From: Apostichopus japonicus
Taxonomy: Eukaryota > Echinodermata > Holothuroidea > Aspidochirotida > Stichopodidae
DNA length: 64,000 nucleotides
Direction of reading: 5' to 3'
NCBI RefSeq assembly: GCF_037975245.1
Contig: NC_092582.1
Coordinates: forward strand, 2,557,001 to 2,621,000
This document shows, in pieces, positions 28,031-38,225 of the stretch. The notes below the pieces were generated by a model. That model was not told the origin of the DNA, did not search any database, and saw only the letters and a list, made by a program, of their open reading frames with translations. Positions within the stretch are counted from its first letter, which is position 1, and the number at the start of each line of letters is the position of its first letter. A program made the position numbers and the translations under genes.

Positions 28031-28646
28031 ACTGAAAGAAAAGAGAGCAGAAGAAACACAAATAATGTGTACGTTGGCAGTATTTATTTCTGATAAATCT
28101 TCTGATGTCTACAAAGGCTGACTTTCGACAGATAGCGAAGAAATCACTGTGAACAAAAATCTGATTTTATTCCAACAAAGTTAGGACAAGTTAATGGATC
28201 AAACATTCGCAAAAGTATAGCACTGCACAATAATGCAAAGTTGAATCTTGGGCAAGGGTTCCTCATGACTTTCGTTTTAAAGTGGTACCCCAAATCGACA
28301 CCAGTTAAGTCTTCACGAACAAAGAGTGTTTCTCTTAACTACAAATGGCCTCCCACTTGTCTCCAGGAAGCCAAAATCTGCACCATTATTGACCTGCGAA
28401 CAGAAAATATGATATACGTGTAAGCACAGATACAGATATAGCACATGATAACTCACATTATCATAAACATACATTTACATAATAATTTTATAACATATTG
28501 GGAGGTATACATTTAAATCTAGATCCCTCAAATTATAAGCCAGGAATAGCAGCTTTACCAAATAATTATTAGCTTTGCACAGCATAACACCAAGTTATTT
28601 TTCAAAGCTTAATAATTATGTTAATCATGTTAATAATGATCCCAAT

Positions 28647-29893
28647 AGACCGGGAGCCCAGAGGGTTTGGTTAGCTGGGAAGGTAACCAATTGCCTTGTA
28701 CATCACAATGTTCACAGTGCATTCCTGTATATGAAACCAGACGACTGGCAAACCGACTGTGGTGGGTGTGGCTGGGAGAGCAATTTTAAAGTCACCAGAT
28801 AGCTACAGTAACCTAGATCAGTTTTCATGGTAACACATCAAAGTAAGTACAATGTGTCAGGTATGGCCCCAAGAGCAACAAATGGCCATTGCCAGTAATT
28901 ATTGGTGGTGGGGTACCCCTGCCAGTAGACCCCCAATATGCCCATCCCCTCATTGACCTAGGTGAGCTCATGATTTGACCAGTTGAAACCTACAGGAAAA
29001 TGATAGGTATCACTTCATATGTAAGGGATGGGCATTTCCAGTCATTTACATTCGTGGGGTAACCCTGCCAGTAGACCCCCAAAATGCCCATCCCCCATTG
29101 ACCTAGATTAGCTCATGAGGTAACCAGTTGAAAACTACTGTAAAATGATTGGCAGGACTCTATATGTAAGGGATGGGCATTTCCAGTAATTTATATTAGT
29201 GGGGTACCCCTGCCAGTAGACCCCCAAAATGCCCCCCCCCCCTCATTGATCTAGGTCAGCTCATGATTTAACCAGTTGAAAACTACTGGAAAATGATTGA
29301 CAGGATTCTATATGTAAGGGATGGGCGGACTCTGGCAGTGGTGGCCCACCAATATAAAATACTAGAAATGCCCATCCTTACATATGAAGTGATACCTATC
29401 ATTTTCCTGTAGGTTTCAACTGGTCAAATCATGAGCTCACCTAGGTCAATGAGGGGATGGGCATATTGGGGGTCTACTGGCAGGGGTACCCCACCAATAA
29501 AAATTACTGGCAATGCCCATCCCTTGTATCTGAAGTCCTAACCAACATTTTCCAGTAGGTTTCAAGTGGTTACCTCATGAGCTGACCTAGGTCAGCCGTG
29601 AGGGGTCAATTGTTGATCACTGGCAGGGGTACCCCACCACCAATAATAACTGGCGATGGTCATTTGTTGCTCTTGGGGCCATACCTGACACATTGTTCTT
29701 ACTTTGATGTGGTTACCATGAAAGCTGATCTAGGTTAGCTATTAGGTGACTTTAAAATTGCTCTCCAGCCACATCCACCACAGTCGGTTTGCCAGTCGTC
29801 AGGTTTCATATACAGGAATGCATTGTGAATATTGTGATGTACAAGGCAATTGGTTACCTTCCCAGCTAACCAAACCCTCTGGACTCCCGCTCT
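28647..29893. mobile_element. Foldback element with long inverted repeats
   Basis: The left arm starting CGGGAGCCCAGAGGG (from 28651) is matched on the opposite strand by the right arm ending at 29893. The inverted similarity continues for several hundred bases per arm. Inside the arms is a tandem unit of about 145 bp containing GGGGTACCCCTGCCAGTAGA; three units lie on the left side and two in inverted orientation on the right. Short frames in the two arms are copies of the same non-coding repeat. It is nested inside the larger candidate transposon. No target-site duplication could be defined. Confidence 0.8.
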
Positions 29894-30043
29894 ACAGATC
29901 AGTGAAAATTTGACCAAACTTATGAAGCTTGCACGTAAATGATATACTAGACTGTTTTTTTTTTAAACAGGTTATGAAAAGTATCTTTAATATCATTAAA
30001 CAGTTGGGTACAATAGTTAAACTCACTCTTCCATCTTTTTTCT

Positions 30044-30241
30044 CTATGGTACTTGTTCCTTTGCTTTTTGGACTCTTGGATTAACTCTTTTGTTCTGCGT
30101 AGGGTACCAATATATCATCTTAAAACATGTCTTTAAGCCATATATAACACAGTTCTCCTCTTCTGTTGTTGCCTCCACACTGGTGTCGTACATCACAGGA
30201 AACCTCACACTTGACTTAGATATTTGGCTTTTCAATTCCTG
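30044..30241 (-). CDS. Exon-like open frame inside the candidate transposon
   Basis: On the minus strand a pyrimidine-rich stretch ending TTTTTTCCAG (down to 30242) is followed by a phase-0 open frame of 65 codons, starting QELKSQISKSSVRF, including YDTSVEATTEEENCVIYG and ending with TAG. Codon use (GAG, AAG, GTG, AAC) looks more gene-like than the surroundings. I do not recognise the protein. It may be a fragment of a captured host gene, a decayed transposon exon or chance. No donor site or partner exon was identified. Confidence 0.25.
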   Translation of the reverse strand, partial: QELKSQISKSSVRFPVMYDTSVEATTEEENCVIYGLKTCFKMIYWYPTQNKRVNPRVQKAKEQVP

Positions 30242-31879
30242 CTGGAAAAAAGAAACAGCAAAGTATTCATCATTTGAAAAAAAAATTAAATAAAGTTGTC
30301 ACCACAAAGTTATGTGAGATTTGCTTCCACTATAGTCTCAAAAAACAATCCCAAAGTTTGAAGCAGACTGTATAAAGCTGAAAATTTGAACGAGAGTGTC
30401 ATCACCATTGCAACCAGAATCAAATGCCCAGAATACAGAGATAATAAAACATGGGCTAAATCTTTGTTTGTTTTTATGATCTTTAAAAATATAAAATTTT
30501 AGAAACAGAAATGCACTGAGCCAACTTATTTATAGGCCTAATCGTTTTTAGTTGTTATTTTGCTTGCTCACATAACAAGCCTGTTTAGACCTAGGCTAGA
30601 GGAGAATCAGTACTTTGTTACACTAAGTTTGTCTTTCGGTCGTTTTGATTTAGTCTTACTAGTAGTACTAAAGTATATAATGGACCGGCGAAGACTAGAG
30701 AATACCCAGAGTTTTAGCAACTGCGTTAAACTGTATCATCTGATCTATTATTTACGTCAATGAGTTTCATTCAATCTAGGATCAAAAAGAGAAAATTAAT
30801 TAATCTTAACCTTTAAACTTTGCTACTAAACAGATATGCTTGAATTACAAATAAATGTCAAAAAAAAAACATCATAATCTACGAATCGATGCATATACAT
30901 ATACATAAACAGAATAATTTGAATTCGCGCAAGTGAACCCTGCACTACATTGGACAGAAAAAAAAACGTGCAATTAGACCAAACTAAACATACTAAATTT
31001 TCCGTTACTTCTACATAAAATATCAATACAAATACAACAACTTACTCTTTTGGCAGTATACTAAAAGCACATGTTATAATAACTTCAGACTATCAAGCTT
31101 TCCTGAGAAAAAACGGTTAATACTTCTTACAGTAAACAAGTCGACCGTGAAGGAATGTCGCAATTGTCCGGCGTGACCGGAAATTAAATACTAAAAAATG
31201 ATAAATGAAAAGGTTAAACAGAACTGAAGCGTGCATCATGACTGCTCGCAACATATAATACCGTTGACTAGCCAACATAATTTGTTCAGCCTACTGTGAC
31301 TGTACGTTTGAAGGTCTAGCCTTGCCTATTCAATATCACAAAGCCTACCCATTTAGATTCACATGGGAAATTACAGGAAATCTTTACCAAATGAGTGTAG
31401 ACTTCAAATAAACTATTGAGACTTATAGTTCCAGCATTTGTTTGGGAATAAATTAGAAGATTATGTGCCACTGTTCAATCTAGCCCAATACACACATAAC
31501 ACATTGTAATTGGTGTTTAGAATGCACACTTTAGTGTTGAGAAAGCACTGCAGTACCCAGTAGAAGCCTATAGGCTACTCACTGTCATTGCACTTGTGTA
31601 TTGCGAAACGCCAGCGTGGCAACGGTACCGTTACACTAACCATAATACAGTACTAGTGCCAGTGGCCTAACAATTAACTTTAATTTTACCTTCAAGTTAA
31701 AGGAATAACAGGTAGGCCGATGATGGCAGTTAATACCTCCATTCTTCTAAAGACCTTCTTGGGTGATTTACGGTTGAAAGTTGCTTATAGAGTGATCGTA
31801 TGAAACTATGCCAAGTCCAGCAAGCTGCCGTTGCCTCTCGGTTTCCAAATTGAAGTGAATCGAATTGGGTTAAAATACA

Positions 31880-32131
31880 TTAGTCCGTCGACACCGACTA
31901 AGCTACGATTATGGAGTAAATCGGGTGTCCGTATCGTTCTTAGTCCATGGGTTAAAATACCTTAGTCCGTCGCCATCGACTAAGTTGCGATTAAATATTC
32001 CTTAGTCAGTGTAAACTGACTAAGAAGCAGTGATGAAACGAAGATTTTTGCTAGTTCGTGTGCATTGACTAACGTTACAGACTAATTTAACGTTAGTCCG
32101 TTGCAATATTGACTAGTTTATTTTTTCAGTG
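31880..32131. repeat. Right subterminal TTAGTC/GACTAA cluster
   Basis: About ten TTAGTC or GACTAA hexamers, including two related units with AAAATAC, TTAGTCCGTCG and CGACTAAG. It mirrors the left cluster and ends at the putative CAGTG terminus. Confidence 0.65.
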
Positions 32132-35100
32132 TTTAGTCTAATTTAAAAGTCTTTGTGGTTAAAAACAAAAATTGGTTATTATACTAAATATCATGTCGTG
32201 AGATAGGTACTCAAATATTGAATATTTTAAATCCTACAAACTTAAACGTTTCTCTTTTTGTTTTATTTGGAAACCTGCTTTGACGTATATGTATGGTTAC
32301 ATCGTGCTGATAACAGTGCTGATCAAAATAAAAGCAACATGTTACGTTTCTGGGCATATGATCAGTTTTAATGAAGCAGTGTACCTACTTCAGATTGTGT
32401 TGTGTCTCAATACTTATAACTTACACGGACGCGTATCGGAGACACCTTACGACATAAAAATAAGGAGAAAACAAGAATTATGTTATCATGTCTACCCGTA
32501 CAAATGATATCTCCTCCTCACCTAACCAGCCCCGAACTCTCCCCAAAGCTACCCCCACACAGGTCCATAACCGTGAATTCTGAGTTCAGGAGGGGCACCA
32601 ACAAGTTCAGGATGGGCACCAACAAGTTCAGGAGGGGCACCAACAATTTCTGAAGAGGCATCAACAATTTAAGAAAGGGCCCCAACAATTTAAGAAAAGG
32701 GCACAATACTCGTGCCCGAACGGACAGGACACAGTAGTTTGCGAGGGCATGTCCCCTGTCTCCCCCCCCCCCCCCACCTTCATTCAAAACAATTATATTT
32801 CTGCCAATCAAATATATGACAACGAGAAGAAGGAAAACAGACATTTTATATCATCAAGTCTACCTCTTCAAATCATGTCCCCTTTCCCCACACCACACCA
32901 GCTCCAAGCCACCCCTCCCTCTTCCACCACTCTTTCCCATACAAACATATAATATAGAGGACCTCCACCCATGCATTGTTCCTTCTTCCTGTGCATATTT
33001 TAACACATTATCTGACAATATACCCTTTGTTTATTTGTCAAGGTATTACAATATATTATTTCACTTAATACCAAATATGTACTATGCAAATACTGTCCTT
33101 TTACTACATTGACCCTTCATTTCTCTCTTTGTCACAAATCTATAAATTATGTCACCGATTTATGTACAAACGGTCAAGCCTGATTGCACTTGATGTATCA
33201 AACATCGATCCGGGTAGACATAAATCCTCTCCATGGAACACCCTAACGTGCGAAGAATCTCCTTTATTGATCTTTTGTAAAGCTGCAATTACATACAAAA
33301 ATAGAAACGCTACTAATGTTTCAGTCCTCAAACGACTTGGAGCAAGTTTGATTTAAAGAGACTCACTTAGTTTTGAAAAAGTCGTGAACATTAAAATCAA
33401 AATCTAAGCTGAACTTGATATGACATTAAACGCATATCGCAAAACAGAAAGAATAGCTAGCAATATAGCATTTCACGAATTCATTGAAGGTAACCGAGGC
33501 ATGCATGATTTCATATTGAAATATCCCTTTGTGACGTAATACTGGTACGTCATTTTTACACGGTAATAACTAAAACTACAATTTTCATTTTTGCAAGACT
33601 ACAAATTATTTGTAATAGTACTATGTAACTGACTTTAACGGTAAAAATAAATCTGCAGTTTTGCTTGGAGAGAAAATTTAACGATTTCTAAATCGTAAAT
33701 TACCCATGATTGCGAGTAAATATTGAGTCTGGGAGATGTGTATGATATGCTATACTTCACGGAATATCGATTCTCTTTAAGTATGTTTGCCGAGGACTCA
33801 TTTTTCATTGAACTCAACATCTGGTAGGTCTACAGTCCAAATAAACGGATTCATGATACACGCGTGTACCCGTCGATAACAGAATAAACATATCTTCTTT
33901 TCTCTTCTCTTCTTTCTTATCTTGTGTTTTAGCTCACTGTGACAAACAGGGCGATATGGAATTCTTGTACGGTAGCTAACATGTTCCATCATTCTGTTTA
34001 ATATTGGTTTATTAAAAAACAAGAGTGACATATAGGAAAGACAATGCGTAGTTTAATTCAAAGGAAAAGCCAGTTATTTATCTAATAGGGTCGATTTTTT
34101 TAAATATTTTTTTGTCGGATAGATGCCACCTAACTGACATTGATTCCCTTGGATTTTAAGTGCCGCGGGTTCCCACCTTCTACCTAGTTAGCGCTTATAT
34201 CAGGATTTGGTCTGAATCAAAGGAATCGGTGTATGAAACCACGTTATGTTGCATAGTACATAATAAGCTATATGTTGACATATTGTTGTACGTAAAAAAA
34301 GAGATCAAGAAAGATCCGGGGTTATCTTTCATTCAAAGACCGGGTTACTGTCGATGCAAATTTTCGAAACCGCGTGTTCAACCCTGTTCGCTCATTGATA
34401 ATGATATCCGAGTATGATCTGCTGGATGGAACAATTATGTTTACACTAACGGTTTAAAACCTGATTGATCCGTGAATGAACGTAGTTTTTATAGTTGCTT
34501 CACGTCGTCCGTGAATCAAACATGGCGAACGTTCGTAATTGTAAGTATATATTTAGTCTTGACCAAGTCGTTTGTAATATACTCTTTATCTCGCGTGCAA
34601 ACTGTACATGCCTCAGAGTCGTTTCTGCCTACCACGAACGTGCTTGCCCACTGTATTTTACATGCCCGAAAATCTGTCCGATACGAGCGTTGCCGAGGGC
34701 ATTCTCTGGGCAGTACAGCATATAGATACGGGAAAATAGCTGGTGAAAAGAAAGATGCACTATGCTGTTCATACTAGGGTCTTATCAAGACTAGTATATA
34801 TAACGTAGGCGTACTTACAAAACACTATATAACTGAATCGATAAATATTTGAATCAATCACTTATTAGGTAAGAAACTGACAAATATTGCTACCCTTACA
34901 TACGTGGGACCTTAACATCTTAATACCCAAAATAACCATCACCAGTAAAAAAAAAACGAACATTATGATATATTCTCCGGTATACAAATATATGGACCCT
35001 ACTATCTACGGTAGATAGTTTAACGACCACACTTTACCATTCCTGTTATCGCGCCTACCATGCCAAGTGAGGCGTTAATTAAAGTTTGTCATATCATGTT

Positions 35101-35772
35101 TGAATAGTAGCATACAATTGATAAGTACATATCTCTCTGACCGATACAACTGAAAAGTAATCACTTGGATGTTGAAGCGCCCCTTGAAATTGATGCTGAT
35201 ATCTATAGAACTAAATTTGGATGTGCCGGGAATAAAAAACATCATATCATATTTACTACTTTTGGATGCGAGTCCCGGAAAAGAAAACTCCGTAAGATTG
35301 AACCATAACTTTGCTCAGTTGTGTAGCTAATCTTGCCATCAGTCAAATTTGTGAGCCTTTATGGGTATCGGTAAGTTAAATTAACTTATTTAGCTTTTTT
35401 TTTTGGTAAGTGTGCATGTAATCTCTTTTCAAAATACTTTCGATAATTGAAACTTTTACATCCTGCACTATAGAGTCTGGTATGGAAACCAGTTTAGTTA
35501 TCTGTTATGTAAGATCCCTAAATTTCATTGTTCTGTATTGACATATAGAGTACACATACTAGAAAGCTATTGACGATGTTCTATCTACACGAAAGAACAA
35601 TTGCTCCAAATTGAAATATTTAGCAAAGCCTCTTTTTTAAAGATAGAAATGGAAACAGCTTTTCCAAAACTGAACCTTTCATCAACGGAACCTTATCATC
35701 ATTAACTTAATCCATTTTGAAGATCATATTGTCATTGCTATGAAGTAGTTTGTGATTTTTCAGTCCAATGAT
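32132..35772. other. Unassigned DNA with a minisatellite
   Basis: Apart from the 21-bp minisatellite at 32586-32702, no gene is supported. Sequence at 32477-32535 is loosely repeated at 32842-32905. A 9-bp-arm palindrome lies at 35001-35019 (ACTATCTAC, G, GTAGATAGT). Confidence 0.4.
32586..32702. repeat. 21-bp minisatellite
   Basis: Five to six units related to GGGGCACCAACAAGTTCAGG. The period is a multiple of three, so the opposite strand shows an artefactual Leu-rich repeat frame. Confidence 0.8.
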
Positions 35773-35960
35773 GTATATATATATATACTATTGGAATGAC
35801 GACTTTCTTTACTGGTTTCGAACATGCAATGCATAACCTAGTTGGTTAAGGTGTCATGTATAGCGGGAGGCCCGGGCTCGAATCCCGTGGAGGATGGAAG
35901 TTTCTTTTTAATGTTCTGGATTTTGCAACTAATTACCGTTTCATATATATATATATATAG
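35773..35960 (+). mobile_element. tRNA-derived SINE-like repeat, copy B
   Basis: After a TA tract comes a leader (ATTGGAATGACGAC...TACTGGTTTCGAAC) matching the leader of copy C. A diverged tRNA-like head follows (CCTAGTTGGTTAAGG, then GGCTCGAATCC), then the tail GGAAGTTTCTTTTTAATG, ending in TA repeats at about 35943-35960. The body segment seen in copies A and C is missing. Changes in the head show it is older. Confidence 0.7.
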
Positions 35961-36217
35961 GTTGAACTAACAGTACATCTTTACATTGAAAGTCTGAACG
36001 GCAATATGAAGCCGCGAAGACAAATCCAACTACATGTTAATTCTTGATATGAATCCTAAACGACCGATTTGATTTGAGAAAACAAACTGAATGATTGAGA
36101 AACTAGTTACACTTTCCTGTACAAATTTTTTTTTCTTGTTTTGCTTCTTTTGTCAATCTCAAATAATGAGCTTTGTAGTCAAAATCTGCGAGCGTTTCTT
36201 TGTGTAAAATTAAGTGT

Positions 36218-36256
36218 GCCTGACGTTTCGATCCTAGCAGGATCTTCTTCAGAGAC
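36218..36256 (-). ncRNA. Small hammerhead-like ribozyme motif, copy 1
   Basis: Read on the minus strand from 36256: helix I strand GTCT, core CTGAAGA (36252-36246), one extra A, helix II GATCCT / loop GCT / AGGATC, core GAA, self-complementary ACGT, then C (36222) as the predicted cleavage-site base, then AGGC pairing with GTCT (one G-T wobble). A self-complementary helix III fits published small hammerhead variants of Penelope-like elements that act as dimers. The extra A between CTGAAGA and helix II departs from the canonical core, so activity is uncertain. Confidence 0.5.
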
Positions 36257-36373
36257 TGAATGACAGGTAACCGACAATACAATACATCTGTATTGGTGTT
36301 TACCCTGCTCATTAACATATATGTATTCTGTGCTTGTATTTTGTCCCTTGTATATTCTGTTACTTGTCATTCA

Positions 36374-36412
36374 GCCTCTGAAGAAGATCATGCTAGGATC
36401 AAAACGTCAGGC
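36374..36412 (+). ncRNA. Small hammerhead-like motif, copy 2 (core mutated)
   Basis: Same 39-nt architecture on the plus strand: GCCT, CTGAAGA, A, GATCAT / GCT / AGGATC, then AAA, ACGT, C, AGGC. Helix I is a perfect 4-bp pairing. The core GAA has become AAA and helix II has one mismatch, so this copy is predicted inactive. Confidence 0.45.
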
Positions 36413-36429
36413 CCACTTACTTTTACACA

Positions 36430-37639
36430 TTCTTTTACACAGGCTCTTTATTGGATAAGCAGTTTGCTAACAGGTTTTGTTTTATTTTGATTTTAGCTTT
36501 TCTTTGTCAAATTTTCCTTGTAACTGTCTGCTGCTGTAAAAGGCAGGATTGTCTCGAATCTGTAAAGTGTAAACTGGAACCTCTTTTATTTTCCCAAAGA
36601 ACGAGAGAGAGAGAGGAGGAGAATGCGAATAAGTCCTTAGGACAGATGGCCATTATATTGACTGTTACATCACGTACATGATAAACGTCACGAATTAAAC
36701 ACTGTCCATCTTTGGAAGCGTATATTTTGAGTCCTCATAAATCAGTGTTTAGGGAGACATCATCCATGGTATATGTTGATTTAAAACACATGGAACAGTT
36801 CGTGACTATTCTACGTTAAGCTGTTTTGGTTATTAAGTTGTAACTTTGCAGCTCTGTGAACATGCCATGTAACATTTGCACACAATTGATAACCTCTCAA
36901 TCAAGTTGAACACTATAGGCGATTACGGTCGTTCCTGCTCCATATTACAGCAGGTCATTAACTGTTTAACTCAGTACAATAAGTTTTGTGTCCCACATAT
37001 TTCAAGGCATTTCAAGTGGATGAAGGTGTTTTCTTAATAACATAAAACAATGAGAATTATCTGCATTTTTAGTTCAAACCCACATTCTATAGCACTTTGT
37101 TTGGTAAAGATATGGATTTTTCAAAATTGTTGGTAGTCTATGAATGCATCTGGCAATATCAGATTGAATGATGCCATTACTGCAATTCAGCTGAAAATAG
37201 TTATATATTGGTGAAATAAATATTTTACTCACTTATTCACAGAGGAAAATATATTATTTCTACAAACAAAAAAAGGTGCATTTTGATCAACTTCTAAATA
37301 AAGAGAAACTTCACAGCTATAATTAAAAATTCCAAATGTATCATATTTGAAGGATAAATCAAGAAGAACATTATAATAGATAAGTAAAGCTTTTGAATAA
37401 CAATTGCTGTTATGACATTACAGACCACCTATCGTGATCCACTCCAGGAAAGAATCGAGGGCTTAGGCAGTCAAGATAGGTTACAATCAATCAACCATAC
37501 CTTGAGTAAGGCACAGGATATTGCGATGGGGGGGGGGGGGTTACTAACAGCATGGAACGTTTCAAATTTATGTCTCTTTTTATCAGCATGTCTATATAAA
37601 CTATCAAGATGATATCTCTCGCTGATAAAAACGTTATCA
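36430..37639. other. Unassigned AT-rich DNA
   Basis: No supported gene. A G13 tract is at 37528-37540. Confidence 0.4.
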
Positions 37640-38225
37640 TATCGGAGTATATAGCAGTTGTTGTGGTAGTGATAGTGGTTGTGATTTTGGTTTTGCTGGT
37701 AGTGTTGATGATAGTGGTAATTATAGTGGTAGGGGTAGTGATGGTAATATTGGCAGTAGTAGTTACAGTGGTCGAGGTTTTAGTTCTGACGGTAGTGGTA
37801 ATGATATCTGCATCGGTTATGGTGATGAATTTAGGCTTAGTATTGATAGTGGTAGCGGTAGTGGTGCTGGTGGTGATGATGATAGTGGTAATGATATTGG
37901 TAGTGATAGTTAGTTGGCAGTAGTAGTTGCAGTGGTAGAGGTGATCATTTCTAACGGTAGTGATAACCACATTGGCTATGGTGGTGGTTTTAGGCTTAGT
38001 ATTGATAGTGATAGCGGCGGTGGTGCTGGCAGTGTTGATGTGGTAGTGATAGTGGTAGTGAAAGTGATGGTAATATTGGCAATAGTAGTTGCAGTGGTAG
38101 AGGTGATCATTTCTAACGGTAGTGGTAGTGACATCGACATTGGCTATGGTGGTGGTTGTAGGCTTAGTATTGACAGTGATAGTGGTAGTGGTGCTGATAG
38201 TATTGATGATAGTGGTAATCATCAT
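37640..38225. repeat. GTR/GAT-rich low-complexity repeat with 162-165-bp units
   Basis: Built from GTGATAGTGGTAGTG-like trinucleotides. A longer unit containing GTAGTTGCAGTGGTAGAGG recurs at about 37923 and 38085, and a diverged one near 37758. All spacings are multiples of three, which explains long Thr/Ile-rich or Val-rich frames on both strands. No evidence of a real protein. Confidence 0.85.

Larger units (their letters stand above)
27643..32131. mobile_element. Candidate CACTA-like DNA transposon with subterminal repeat clusters
   Basis: The left end reads CACTGAAAACTTAAATT and the reverse complement of the right end reads CACTGAAAAAATAAACTAG: nine identical terminal bases, then partial matching. 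TT on both sides could be a short target duplication. Inside each end is a dense cluster of TTAGTC/GACTAA motifs in both orientations (27663-28020 and 31880-32125), while such clusters are absent elsewhere in the window. CAC-starting ends plus subterminal repeat arrays are characteristic of the CACTA/Mirage/Chapaev group. No transposase was recognised, so the copy would be non-autonomous. Boundaries and superfamily are inference. Confidence 0.5.
36201..36429. repeat. 71-bp inverted repeat with 87-bp spacer
   Basis: 36201-36271 and 36359-36429 are reverse complements with about six mismatches in 71. Each arm carries one copy of a 39-nt hammerhead-like motif. The unit resembles 3'-end sequence of Penelope-like elements (CTGAAGAAG followed by AAACGTC), present twice head to head. 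Confidence 0.85.

Noticed and set aside
28230-28430. Acceptor-like TTTTCTGTTCGCAG on the minus strand with a downstream exon
   Set aside because: All three frames meet a stop within about 20 codons and there is no donor.
28575-29917. Two similar frames (75 and 60 codons) in opposite orientation, suggesting a duplicated gene
   Set aside because: They are the two arms of the foldback element read on opposite strands.
34522-34540. ATGGCGAACGTTCGTAATT followed by GTAAGT as a first coding exon
   Set aside because: Only six codons, with no partner exon; it is possible but cannot be told from chance.
37491-38225. 244-codon Thr/Ile-rich minus-strand frame and Val/Gly/Ser-rich plus-strand frames
   Set aside because: They are by-products of a trinucleotide-based repeat whose longer period is also a multiple of three; both strands are open and neither has a domain.
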